Shown here: one piece after another, positions 51,387-60,000 of the stretch | How positions within the stretch are numbered: position 1 is the stretch's first letter | Layout of the letters: every line of letters starts with the position of its first letter | Source: Deltaproteobacteria bacterium | GTDB taxonomy: Bacteria > Desulfobacterota > Syntrophia > Syntrophales > UBA5619 | DNA length: 64,000 bases | Assembly: GCA_021817825.1 (NCBI GenBank) | Contig: JAKAFS010000004.1 | Location: forward strand, 21,427 to 85,426 | Direction of reading: 5' to 3' | Program-made: the position numbers and the translations under genes | Notes under the pieces: generated by a model | Told to the model about the DNA's origin: nothing | The model's input: the letters and a program-made list of their open reading frames with translations, nothing else | The model's database searches: none

Positions 51387-52943
51387 TCAGTGTCCCCCCT
51401 TGTACTCGGGATGCTTCATCCCTTCTTCTTTCGTCCAGGCCAGCAGATTCAAGGCCTGGATATAGGCCTTCGCCGAGGCGACCACCAGGTCGGCATCCCT
51501 TGCCCGGCCCCGCACCGCTCGCCCTTCCCGGCCGAGGCGTACCAGCGCTTCTCCGGTCAGTCCTCCGGGAGCCCATACCGAGTGGCTTCGATATTCCAGC
51601 AGGGGCGCCTCGATCCCGGTCAACTTCCTGATCGCCGCCAGGACGGCTTCGGCGGGACTGCCGGAGTAATAGATTTCCTCCTGAAGTTCGCCATGAACCG
51701 CCATCCGGACCGTCGCCATTGTCAGGACCGCATCATCGGTGTATGCGCTGAGATGGAGAAGTTTGTAGATCTCCTTCTTGCGCCGCACGTCCCGAAAGAG
51801 GATCTCTTCCAGGTCGTCGGCGGAGAGATCCTTCCGGATCTCTCCCAGGGCTTTGAAGCGGCGGACCACCTCGGCCAGTTCCTCCGCTTTCAGGAGATGG
51901 CCCCGCCTGCGGAGCGCCTCCTCGATGGCGCGCCGGCCGGAATGTCTGCCCAGGACGAGGCCGTCCTCTTCGGCCCCCACCGATTGCGGCGCCATGATCT
52001 CATAGGTGGTCCGGTCTTTGAGCAAGCCGTCCTGATGGATGCCCGCTTCGTGGGCAAAGGCGTTGGCGCCGACCACGGCCTTGTTCGGTGCCACGGCGAT
52101 GCCCGTAATCCGGCTCAAAAGCCGGGAGGTCGGGCAGAGTTCCTCGGTCCGGATAGCGGTTCCGAGGCCGTAGTAGTCGCGTCGCGTCGCCAGGGCCATG
52201 ACCACCTCTTCCAGGGAGGCATTGCCGGCCCGTTCCCCGATGCCATTGACGGTGCACTTCACTTGTCTGGCCCCCTGTTCCACCGCGGCCAGGGTGTTGG
52301 CGACGGCCAGCCCCAGATCGTCGTGGCAGTGAACCGAAAAAACCACCCGCTCGATGCCCGGCGTCTCTTTCAAAAGATAGGCCACCAGGGCCCCGAACTC
52401 GCCGGGAACGGCGCAGCCGACCGTGTCGGCGATGTTGACGCTCCTGGCCCCGGCAGCGATGACGGCGGCGAAGAGTTCTTTCAGAAAGGTCCGCTCGGTG
52501 CGCGTGGCGTCCATGGCCGAGCATTCCACATGGTCCGTATAGGCACGGGCATGGGTGACGGCAGCGACGGCCTCCTCCAAAACTTCGGCGCGGCTTTTTT
52601 GCACCTGCTGTTTCAGATGGTTGTCCGACGTGGAGAGAAAGAGGTTCAGGCGCGGCCGGGCCGCCTCCTTCAGGGCTTCCCAGGCGCAGTCGATGTCGCT
52701 ATGTTTGGCCCGGGACAGGGCGGCAATCTGTGCGCCCCGCACCTCGCGGGCGATTGCCTGTACGGCGGCAAAATCGCTGGGGGAACTGACCGGGAACCCG
52801 GCTTCGATCACATCGACGCCCAGCTTTTCCAACTGCCTTGCCAGAAGCAGCTTTTCGTCGGGTTTCATGCTGGCCCCGGGGGATTGCTCGCCGTCCCTAA
52901 GCGTCGTGTCGTAGACGATGATTCTATCTGTAATGGACTTCAT
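51387..52943 (-). CDS. leuA: 2-isopropylmalate synthase (possible homocitrate synthase role)
   Basis: A 518-residue enzyme of the DRE-TIM group: [31 protein letters not shown] with the metal His pair, and [14 protein letters not shown]-terminal LeuA regulatory domain (about 390-510) is present, which NifV homocitrate synthases lack, so the primary call is LeuA. Its place directly after modC in a nif operon raises the possibility that it supplies homocitrate. The ATG at 52943 (AAGGAG upstream) is preferred over a GTG at 52961. Confidence 0.9.
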   Translation of the reverse strand: MKSITDRIIVYDTTLRDGEQSPGASMKPDEKLLLARQLEKLGVDVIEAGFPVSSPSDFAAVQAIAREVRGAQIAALSRAKHSDIDCAWEALKEAARPRLNLFLSTSDNHLKQQVQKSRAEVLEEAVAAVTHARAYTDHVECSAMDATRTERTFLKELFAAVIAAGARSVNIADTVGCAVPGEFGALVAYLLKETPGIERVVFSVHCHDDLGLAVANTLAAVEQGARQVKCTVNGIGERAGNASLEEVVMALATRRDYYGLGTAIRTEELCPTSRLLSRITGIAVAPNKAVVGANAFAHEAGIHQDGLLKDRTTYEIMAPQSVGAEEDGLVLGRHSGRRAIEEALRRRGHLLKAEELAEVVRRFKALGEIRKDLSADDLEEILFRDVRRKKEIYKLLHLSAYTDDAVLTMATVRMAVHGELQEEIYYSGSPAEAVLAAIRKLTGIEAPLLEYRSHSVWAPGGLTGEALVRLGREGRAVRGRARDADLVVASAKAYIQALNLLAWTKEEGMKHPEYKGGH

Positions 52944-52957
52944 AGCTTGCTCCTTCT

Positions 52958-53725
52958 TCACAGGCCGGCTTGCAACTGCGGGATGAGGCCCGACTGCGCC
53001 ATCTCCCCCAGGCAGGGACCGGCATTCCAGCCCGGGGCACGGCGCTGCCGGTCGGCCATTTCCGGCAGATCCTCAGGCCGGACCTGGGTGACCACCCGTC
53101 CTTGGTCCACCACCAGCGTCTGATCGACCATGAGCCGCATCTCCGTGAGGGAATGGGAGATGAACAGGTAGGGGATGCCGAACCGTTCGCCGACCTCGCG
53201 CAGATAGGGAATGATCTGGGCCTTCAGGCGCACCTGTAGTCCCGAAAGGGGTTCGTCCATGAGGAGCAGACGCGGATTGGCCAGCACCGCCCGGCCGATG
53301 GCCACCCGTTGCTGTTCTCCCCCCGAGAGATGGTTGACCCCCCGTTCGAGAAGCGGTCCGATCTCGAGGAGCTCCACCAGGGTGTCGAAGTCGGTGCCCC
53401 CTGTTCCGGCAGCGCAGCGCTTGCGGCCATAGAGGAGATTGGCCCGCACGCTCAGATGGGGAAAAAGATGGGGTTTCTGGAACACAATGCCGATCCGCCG
53501 CTCTTCGGGGCGCAGGCAGATTCCCCGACGGCTGTCGTAAAGGGGATCGCCGTCGAGGCGGATATGGCCGCCGTCGGGTCTGGTCAGGCCGGCCAGGATC
53601 CCCACAAGGGAGGTCTTGCCGCTTCCCGAAGGGCCGAAAAGTCCCAACCGCTGGCCCTGGCAGATGAATGCCATCTCCAGGCGAAAGCGGCCCAGCCTTT
53701 TGTTTACCGCGACTTCCAGCTTCAT
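52958..53725 (-). CDS. modC: Molybdate ABC transporter ATPase (short, no MOP domain)
   Basis: A 255-residue ATPase with Walker A GPSGSGKT, Q-loop VFQKPHLFPH, signature LSGGE and Walker B LLLMDEPL. It lacks the C-terminal TOBE/MOP molybdate-binding domain of E. coli ModC. It starts 1 bp after the modB stop. Identification as molybdate-specific rests on modA/modB and the nif context; tungstate or sulfate specificity cannot be excluded. Confidence 0.88.
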   Translation of the reverse strand: MKLEVAVNKRLGRFRLEMAFICQGQRLGLFGPSGSGKTSLVGILAGLTRPDGGHIRLDGDPLYDSRRGICLRPEERRIGIVFQKPHLFPHLSVRANLLYGRKRCAAGTGGTDFDTLVELLEIGPLLERGVNHLSGGEQQRVAIGRAVLANPRLLLMDEPLSGLQVRLKAQIIPYLREVGERFGIPYLFISHSLTEMRLMVDQTLVVDQGRVVTQVRPEDLPEMADRQRRAPGWNAGPCLGEMAQSGLIPQLQAGL

Positions 53726-53726
53726 C

Positions 53727-54410
53727 TCAATCCCTCCGTTCCCATTTTTTCTCCAGCCAACCATGGATCATGAGGACCGCCAGGGTGAGCAGGACCGACA
53801 GCAGGCACAGGGCCAGGGCCGGGGCTTCTCCGCCCGGGGCGCCGGCATGGTCGTAGATCGCCAGGGGGATGGTCTGGGTCGCTCCCGGGATGTTGCCGGC
53901 CACGATGACCGTGGCCCCGAACTCCCCCAGGCCCCGGGCGAACATCAGCGCCGATCCGGCGGCGATTCCCTTGAAAGAAAGGGGCAGAATCACCGTGACC
54001 ATGGCGTCCAGGCGGCCTGCTCCCAGGGTGCGGGCCGCCTGGATTAAATTGGGGTCCACTGCCTCCATGGCCAGCCGGATCGCCCGCACCAGGAGCGGAA
54101 AGCCGACGACCGCCGTTGCCACGACCGCTGCCTTCCAAGTGAAAATGAGCCTGATGTCCCATCCCCAAAGGAGCTTCCCCAGCCACCCCTGCCGCCCCAG
54201 AAGAAGGAGCAGCAGGTACCCGATGACCACAGGCGGCAAGGTCAGGGGCAGATTGAGGAGCGTCTCCAGCATCACCTTTCCCCGAAAGAAGCGGTAGGTC
54301 ATGACGTAGGCCGCGGCAAAGCCAAAGGGGAGGGCCAGGAGGGTGGCCGTGAGGGCCACTTTGAGCGACAGGCCGATCGCCGACCAATCTTGTGCGGTCA
54401 GAAAGAGCAT
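53727..54410 (-). CDS. modB: Molybdate ABC transporter permease
   Basis: A 227-residue membrane protein with five to six helices and the EAA loop AARTLGAGRLDAMVTVILPLS. The N-terminal LSLKVALTATLLALPFGFAAAYVM and the LPLTLPPVVIGYLLL segment are typical of ModB. The ATG is 4 bp after the modA stop. It supplies Mo for the FeMo cofactor. Confidence 0.93.
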   Translation of the reverse strand: MLFLTAQDWSAIGLSLKVALTATLLALPFGFAAAYVMTYRFFRGKVMLETLLNLPLTLPPVVIGYLLLLLLGRQGWLGKLLWGWDIRLIFTWKAAVVATAVVGFPLLVRAIRLAMEAVDPNLIQAARTLGAGRLDAMVTVILPLSFKGIAAGSALMFARGLGEFGATVIVAGNIPGATQTIPLAIYDHAGAPGGEAPALALCLLSVLLTLAVLMIHGWLEKKWERRD

Positions 54411-54414
54411 GATC

Positions 54415-55209
54415 TCACTCCCCGGCGAACCCTCTTTGGACCAGGGCCGTCCTCGCCTCTCGGGACTTCAGAAAATCATGGAACGCCAGGGCCGCGCCGT
54501 TTTTTCCCCCCGCCGTCGTCAAGACGACAGGACAGGTGATCCGGGCATAAAGGGATTGGGGGACCGCAAAGAGGATCCGCGCCTCACCGCCTGCCTGTAG
54601 GACATCGGTCCGGTAGACAAAGGCGCCGTCCACTTCGCCCCGGTTGACGTAGAGAAGGCATTCCCGCACATCACGGGCCAGCACGAGCTTCTTTTGCAAG
54701 ACATTCTCAATCCCCGCCCTCTTCAGGGCCTCGCTGGCATAGGCTCCGGCCGGGACGCTGGCCGGGCTGCCGATGGCGATCCGTTCGAGGGTCGGAAGGT
54801 CCGCCATGCCCGAAACCTTTCTCCCCGGCCGGCCCACAAAGACCAGGGTGTTGTAGGCAAAGGGAAAAATCGTCTCCCCTCTGACACCGCCTTTGCCCTT
54901 CAGATAGTCCACCCACTCGGGACTTGCCGAAAAGAAGAGGTCCGTGGGGGCCCCATTTTCGATCTGTTTGGCCAAGACGCCCGAGGCGCCGGCGTTCATG
55001 ACAAAGGTCGTTCCGGGCTGGCGCTGGACATAGAGGTCCGAAAGCTCCCCGACAGCCTCCTTGAGGCTCGCCGCCACTGCCAGATGGACCTCGCCGGCCA
55101 GGACCGGTTGGACGCAGCCGAACAGGAAGCCCGCCAGGAGGACCGATACCCGGATGCGCCCGCGGATGGTCGCGACGAAACGGATGAGAGATTGTTCCAA
55201 AGCAGACAT
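54415..55209 (-). CDS. modA: Molybdate-binding periplasmic protein
   Basis: A 264-residue binding protein: signal segment about 14-40, then VHLAVAASLKEAVGEL, NAGASGVLAKQIENGAPTDLFFSAS with oxyanion-binding serines, and the late GEVDGAFVYRTD. This is the ModA/WtpA-type fold. The ATG at 55209 has a ribosome binding site (GGAAGGAG) upstream; the frame beyond is not coding. It lies 17 bp after the ferredoxin gene. Confidence 0.93.
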   Translation of the reverse strand: MSALEQSLIRFVATIRGRIRVSVLLAGFLFGCVQPVLAGEVHLAVAASLKEAVGELSDLYVQRQPGTTFVMNAGASGVLAKQIENGAPTDLFFSASPEWVDYLKGKGGVRGETIFPFAYNTLVFVGRPGRKVSGMADLPTLERIAIGSPASVPAGAYASEALKRAGIENVLQKKLVLARDVRECLLYVNRGEVDGAFVYRTDVLQAGGEARILFAVPQSLYARITCPVVLTTAGGKNGAALAFHDFLKSREARTALVQRGFAGE

Positions 55210-55226
55210 GACTTTCTCCTTCCTGC

Positions 55227-55535
55227 CTAGGCAATCAGATACGCCGCGGCGGGCTTCCCCGTTTCCAGGGCGTCGATGATCGCATCGACGGCCGCCTCGT
55301 CTTCGACGCGACCGAACCACCAGCCTTCGGGGTAGACGATCATAATCGGCCCGCTGTCGCAGACTTTCAGGCAGCCGGTGCTGGAGACGACGACATCGGT
55401 CAGGCCGCGGTCGGCCAGCTCCCCTTCGAGATACTGGAGCAACCCCAGCGAGTTTTTCTTGTGGCAGACCCCCTGCGGACCGCCGGCGGCCCGGAAACTC
55501 CCGCAGACAAAGATGTGATGCTTCGGTTTTTTCAT
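55227..55535 (-). CDS. [2Fe-2S] thioredoxin-like ferredoxin of the nif operon
   Basis: A 102-residue protein with four cysteines C11, C24, C55 and C59 (HIFVCGSF, QGVCHKKN, STGCLKVCD), the spacing of thioredoxin-like [2Fe-2S] ferredoxins. Such ferredoxins accompany nifB or nifEN in many diazotrophs and may donate electrons in cofactor assembly. The ATG at 55535 has GGAGAGAA upstream; the longer frame to 56069 is a shadow of nifB. Confidence 0.9.
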   Translation of the reverse strand: MKKPKHHIFVCGSFRAAGGPQGVCHKKNSLGLLQYLEGELADRGLTDVVVSSTGCLKVCDSGPIMIVYPEGWWFGRVEDEAAVDAIIDALETGKPAAAYLIA

Positions 55536-55570
55536 TTTTCTCTCCTTCTCCAATTTAAAAAACGACGTCG

Positions 55571-56833
55571 TCACCCGCAGCCCATGCCGTTCCCGCGGCA
55601 ACTCTTCCCCAACCCGCAGATTCCCGGGGTCTTCCGCAGGATCTTCGGCACTTCCCGGCCCGAGAGGATCGTTTCGACCCCCTCCGTGGCCATCCCCTCC
55701 ATGACCACGACCCGGATCTGCGCCGCCTCCATCATTTGCTGCGGCGCGGCGCCGATGCCGCTCGTCAGGACCGCACTGCAATCGCTCATGAGTTCGGCCA
55801 TGGCCGCCCACCGCTGGCTGCCGCCGCCCGCGGGCGGGGTGCTGCGCCGTTCCACCAGATCCGCCTTGCCGCCCTGCAAGCCGAAGATCCAGAGGGACGC
55901 GGCCTCGCCCAGGTGCTGGTTGACGAAGATCCCCTCCCGGCTGGCCACGGCCACGTAAGGCCGCTCGGCCGTGGCCGTCGTCGCGGCCGCACGCTTCAGG
56001 AGCGCCTGGATCTCCGCGTCTTGCCCCTCGCCCAGGAGTCCCGCGGCGTCGGCCCGGCAGCGGTGGCAATGGGCCATCTGCGGCATATAGAGACTGATCT
56101 CGCCGCGGAGCGTCCGCATCGTCTCTTCCATTGGCGGGGCGATCCCGGCGAAGGGGGTCCCGGCCACATGGACCATGGGGATGCAGTTCATGATATCGGC
56201 CTTAAGCATCGAAACGGTCCGGGCGATCGCCGCCACATGGCCGTCGTTGACGCCGGGGATGACGACGGTGTTGATCTTCACGACGATTCCCTTTTCCTTG
56301 AGCCGCCGGATCCCCTCCAACTGCCGCTCCAGGATGATTCGGGCCGCATCGAGCCCCCGGTACATATGCTGGTTCACCCGAGCCCAGGCGTAGATCTTTT
56401 GGCCGATCTCGGGATCGACGGCATTGACGGTGAGAGTCACATGGCTGATCTTGAGCAGCGCCAGTTCATCGATATAGTAGGGGGTGAGCCCCAGGCCGTT
56501 GGTGGCCAGGCAGAGGAGCATCTCGGGATGGCGCTCCCGGACGAGCCGGAGCGTCTCCATGGTCGCCTCTCCGTTGGCGAAGGGGTCGCCGGGGCCGGCG
56601 ATCCCGACGACGGCGATATTGCCGATCTTTGTCAGCACCGTATCGAGATAGGCGGCGGCCTGGCGGGGCAAAAGGACGGCCCCGGCCACACCGGGCCGCG
56701 ATTCGTTGACGCATTCGAAATCGCGGTTGCAATAGTTGCACTGCATGTTGCACTTGGGGGCCACGGGCAGATGGATCCTGCCGAAGCGGTGCCGGGCCTC
56801 TTTGCTGAAACAGGGATGGTGGTCGATATTCAT
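55571..56833 (-). CDS. nifB: FeMo-cofactor biosynthesis radical SAM enzyme NifB
   Basis: A 420-residue enzyme that builds the NifB-co core (8Fe-9S-C). The radical SAM motif is C28-C32-C35 (CNMQCNYC), followed by VGIAGPGDPFAN and TLTVNAVDP. A C-terminal NifX/NafY-like domain (about 290-395) is fused, and the tail is Cys-rich (CGLGKSCRGNGMGCG). It lies 47 bp after nifN. The His/Cys additional cluster ligands (HCHRC) near residue 258 match NifB. Confidence 0.97.
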   Translation of the reverse strand: MNIDHHPCFSKEARHRFGRIHLPVAPKCNMQCNYCNRDFECVNESRPGVAGAVLLPRQAAAYLDTVLTKIGNIAVVGIAGPGDPFANGEATMETLRLVRERHPEMLLCLATNGLGLTPYYIDELALLKISHVTLTVNAVDPEIGQKIYAWARVNQHMYRGLDAARIILERQLEGIRRLKEKGIVVKINTVVIPGVNDGHVAAIARTVSMLKADIMNCIPMVHVAGTPFAGIAPPMEETMRTLRGEISLYMPQMAHCHRCRADAAGLLGEGQDAEIQALLKRAAATTATAERPYVAVASREGIFVNQHLGEAASLWIFGLQGGKADLVERRSTPPAGGGSQRWAAMAELMSDCSAVLTSGIGAAPQQMMEAAQIRVVVMEGMATEGVETILSGREVPKILRKTPGICGLGKSCRGNGMGCG

Positions 56834-56880
56834 GAGTCTTTCCTCATAGCGTGCCGTAAACGGGGTGTCTCAGCGCCCCT

Positions 56881-58272
56881 TTAGATATAGCTGTAACCCA
56901 CGGACGATGCCTCCTGGCTCGCCTCGATGAGGGTGTTGACGATCCGGTCGAAGAGCTGTTGCGTCCCCCGGTACCCCACATGGAGAATGCGTTGCCCGCC
57001 GATCCGGTCGTGGATGGGAAAACCGACCCGGACCAGCGGAATCCCCAGCTTCCGGGATACCGAGTAACCCTTGCTGTGGCCGATGACGAGCTCGGCCCCG
57101 AGCCTCCGGGCCTTCTCCTCGATGGTCAGGAAATCCGTGTCCTCGACGATCTCGGGCGTCTCGCGGCTGTTTTTCAGAACGGCATGGACCGTCTCCCGGA
57201 AGTTCCCCGGGGCGGCCCCGGTGGCGATCAAAACCGGTGCTATCCCGATCTCGTCGAGAAAGGAGGCCAGGCCCGTCACGAAGTCCGCCTCGCCGTAAAG
57301 AACGGCCCGCTTCCCGAAGAGATACTTGTGGCCGTCGATGTAGGCATCCACGAGGCGGCCCCGCTCCTGTGCGTATTTCCGGGGCAGGGACTTTCCCGTC
57401 CACTCGCCCAAGGCGGCGCAGAACCGGTCCGTGGCCCCGATGCCGATCGGCATGGTCAGGTTCACGGCCGGCACGCCGAAGGTTTCCGCAAGAAAAGTGG
57501 CGGCCGTCTTTTGCCCGTCCGGGGGAATGCCGAACCGGAGGGTCGCCTTGGCCCGGCCCATCGCCCGGATTGCCGGAACCGGGGTGCCGCCTGCCGAGAG
57601 CTTCTCGTATTCCTCCCAGGACTCGCCGTCCAGGGTCTCGGAAGTGTCGGGGAGGAGCGTATAGGCGACGCCATAATCGGCGAGGATCTCCTTTAAGTAC
57701 CGCAGGTCCTCGGGGGAGAGAAATCCCGGGAGGAGGTTGAGCCGCTCCTGAGCGGGGCCGCCTTCGGCCAGGGCCGCGACGGTCGCCCGGACCGCCTCGT
57801 GAAAGCCCTCGATGTGGGTTCCCCGGTAGCTGGGCGTCGAGGCATGGAGAAGGACAGGAATCGCTTCTCCCGCTTTCGCCTTGACGTACTGGTCGCAATA
57901 GAGCCCCACATCGTCGCCGATCGTCTCGGTCAGACAGGTGGTGGCGATCCCGATCACCGCAGGCTGGTACTGCCGCGTCAGGTTGCCGAGGGCTCTCTTG
58001 AGGTTGTCGCCGCCGCCGAAGATGGCGCTCTCTTCACTCAAGTTCGACGAGGCGATGTCGATCGGCTCCTTGAAGTGGCTGATCACATAGCGGCGGATAT
58101 AGGTCGGGCACCCCTGGGACCCGTGGATCAGGGGGATGCACCCGGCGATCCCCCGAAAGGCGATGCTGGCCCCCAGAGGCGCGCAGAGCTTGCAGGCGTT
58201 GCGCGTCGAGACGAAGGGCTCTGCCTTTGTCCCCTCAGGCGGCCAGGCTTTTTTTGCTGTTGCTGCTTCCAT
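56881..58272 (-). CDS. nifN: FeMo-cofactor scaffold protein NifN
   Basis: A 463-residue NifK-like scaffold. It shows NACKLCAPLGA, HGSQGCPTY and ATTCLTETIGDD with the cluster cysteines, VLLHASTPSYRGTH, and a C-terminal VGFPIHDRIGGQ. It differs from NifK in these spacings and follows nifE, supporting NifN. The ATG at 58272 has AAAGGAGG 6 nt upstream and lies 38 bp inside nifE. Together NifEN completes the FeMo-co precursor. Confidence 0.95.
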   Translation of the reverse strand: MEAATAKKAWPPEGTKAEPFVSTRNACKLCAPLGASIAFRGIAGCIPLIHGSQGCPTYIRRYVISHFKEPIDIASSNLSEESAIFGGGDNLKRALGNLTRQYQPAVIGIATTCLTETIGDDVGLYCDQYVKAKAGEAIPVLLHASTPSYRGTHIEGFHEAVRATVAALAEGGPAQERLNLLPGFLSPEDLRYLKEILADYGVAYTLLPDTSETLDGESWEEYEKLSAGGTPVPAIRAMGRAKATLRFGIPPDGQKTAATFLAETFGVPAVNLTMPIGIGATDRFCAALGEWTGKSLPRKYAQERGRLVDAYIDGHKYLFGKRAVLYGEADFVTGLASFLDEIGIAPVLIATGAAPGNFRETVHAVLKNSRETPEIVEDTDFLTIEEKARRLGAELVIGHSKGYSVSRKLGIPLVRVGFPIHDRIGGQRILHVGYRGTQQLFDRIVNTLIEASQEASSVGYSYI

Positions 58273-59644
58273 CTTGCTCCTCCTTTCCGGACGCCGAGCG
58301 TCTTAGCCGCGCCGGAGAAAACTGCCATACCGGGCTCATGAGCGAGCCGTAGACCTCACGGCTGAAATTGACCATCCCTTCGAATCCCGCGAGGGAGATC
58401 TTCCGTTCATGGTTGTGGTCGCAGAAGGCGACCCCCATCTTGTAGGCGATGGGCCGCTCCTTGACCCCGCCGACCAGGAGATCGACCTCCTTTTCGGCGA
58501 TGAACCGGGAGAGTTCCAGGGGGTTCGCGTCATCGACGATGATCGTCCCCTCGTCGCAGATCTCCTGGAGGTACTCGTAGTCCTCTTGGCTGCCGGTCTG
58601 GCAGCCGACCACGACGGTCGGCATCCCCAGATGGCGGAAGGCCTTGACGAGCGAGAAGGCCTTGAAGGAGCCGCCCACGTAAGCGGCGGCCCTTTTCCCG
58701 GCCAGCGCCGACCTGTACCTTTGCACCTCGGGATAGATCCGGTTCATCTCCTCCCGGACCAGGGCTTCGGTCCGTTCCATCATGGCCGGATCGTTGAAAT
58801 GACGCGCCACGCCGTAGAGCGCCTCGGCCGTATCCTCGATCCCGAAATAGGAGACCCGGGTGTAGGGGATCCCGTATTTTTCCTGCATCATGACCGCAAG
58901 CTGGGTCATGGAGCCGGAACACTGGACCACATTGAGCGAGGCGTGGTGCGCCCGACGGATCTCGTCCACCCGGCCGTCGCCGGTCATGCAGGAGACGACC
59001 TTCACTCCCATGCGGCGGTAGTACTCCTTGATGATCCAGGTTTCGCCGGCGAGGTTGAAGTCCCCGAGGATGTTGATGGCCGGGCCGGAATCGGCCGGCG
59101 TTTCGGTATCCTCGCCCACGAGCCTAAAGAGGGCCTCGCAGGCCGCCTTGTAGCCGTCTTTTTTCGTCCCCCGAAACCCCTCGGAGTGGACCGGGATGAC
59201 CGGGATTCCCCACTCGGCTTCAACCTTTTTGCAGACGGCCTGGACGTCGTCGCCGATGAGGCCGATGATGCAGGTGGCGTAGACGAAGGCCGCCTTGGGC
59301 CGGTGGGCCGCGATCAGTTCCGTCAGGGCCGCCTGGAGCTTCTTTTCCCCGCCGTAGATGACCTCCTTTTCCCGGAGGTCCGTGGAAAAGCAGAGCCGAT
59401 GGAGCTCCGGCCCCGAAGAAAGGGCGCCGCGGATGTCCCAGGTATAGGCCGCGCAGCCGATGGGGCCGTGGACCAGGTGGATGGCATCGGCGATGGGGTA
59501 GAGGACGACCCGGGAGCCGCAGAAGACGCAGGCCCGCTGGCTCACGGCGCCGGCCAGGCTCGCCTTGCCGCAGGCCATGTCGATCTTGGCGTCGCCGCTC
59601 TTCTCGTAAACCTGTTTTTTTCGTCCTTCCAAAATTTCAATCAT
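58235..59644 (-). CDS. nifE: FeMo-cofactor scaffold protein NifE
   Basis: A 469-residue NifD-like scaffold. CVFCGSRVVLYPIADAIHLVHGPIGCAAYTWD and YATCIIGLIGDDV hold the cluster cysteines; SEGFRGTKKDGYKAA and the VQCSGSMTQLAVMM segment mark NifE rather than NifD. The ATG at 59644 has TAGGAGGAA upstream. The C-terminal 13 codons overlap nifN. Upstream, between it and nifK, is about 350 bp of repeat elements. Confidence 0.95.
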   Translation of the reverse strand: MIEILEGRKKQVYEKSGDAKIDMACGKASLAGAVSQRACVFCGSRVVLYPIADAIHLVHGPIGCAAYTWDIRGALSSGPELHRLCFSTDLREKEVIYGGEKKLQAALTELIAAHRPKAAFVYATCIIGLIGDDVQAVCKKVEAEWGIPVIPVHSEGFRGTKKDGYKAACEALFRLVGEDTETPADSGPAINILGDFNLAGETWIIKEYYRRMGVKVVSCMTGDGRVDEIRRAHHASLNVVQCSGSMTQLAVMMQEKYGIPYTRVSYFGIEDTAEALYGVARHFNDPAMMERTEALVREEMNRIYPEVQRYRSALAGKRAAAYVGGSFKAFSLVKAFRHLGMPTVVVGCQTGSQEDYEYLQEICDEGTIIVDDANPLELSRFIAEKEVDLLVGGVKERPIAYKMGVAFCDHNHERKISLAGFEGMVNFSREVYGSLMSPVWQFSPARLRRSASGKEEQDGSSNSKKSLAA

Positions 59645-59682
59645 GGCATTCCTCCTAACGCCTAACGACACCTTTTCTTACT

Positions 59683-59756
59683 CCGGCATCCAGTCCAGCT
59701 CTGGATTCCTGCTCCCCGACCCAGTCGGAGGAGGGGGCCCGCTTCGCGGGAATGAC
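59683..59756. repeat. Dispersed repeat of the CTGGATTCC...GCGGGAATGAC type
   Basis: CTGGATTCC at 59701-59709 and CCCGC...GCGGGAATGAC ending at 59756 correspond to the two ends of a widespread proteobacterial intergenic repeat. Two small hairpins (CCGAC/GTCGG and CCCGC/GCGGG) lie inside. Part of the nifE-nifK spacer. Confidence 0.6.
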
Positions 59757-59783
59757 AAAAAAGCTGAAACATACTTTTTGCGA

Positions 59784-59969
59784 GACCTTGGGAAACTTGA
59801 TCCCGGCAGCGCGCATTGGAGATTTTTCGGGGCACCCTGCTCCCGCAGTGCAGCGACCGCAAAGGCAATGTCTGAGCGCCGAAGGCGCGAGTTTTGCCTT
59901 TGCAGCGAAGCGAGGAGATGCAGGGTCGGAAAATATCCGGCGCGCAGAGGGATCATGGTTCCCGAGGTC
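59784..59969. repeat. 186-bp nested palindromic element in the nifE-nifK spacer
   Basis: A long imperfect inverted repeat: the outer arms (59784-59805 and 59949-59969) share GACCT, GGGAA and TGATCCC; next come GCGCGC arms (59809-59814 and 59940-59945), then GGA-ATTTT-CG and ACCCTGC arms. The centre holds AAAGGCAA and TTGCCTTT arms. It could fold into one extended hairpin. Confidence 0.75.
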
Positions 59970-60000
59970 CTACCGCTTTTTTGTCTTTCTTTTCCGTTTC

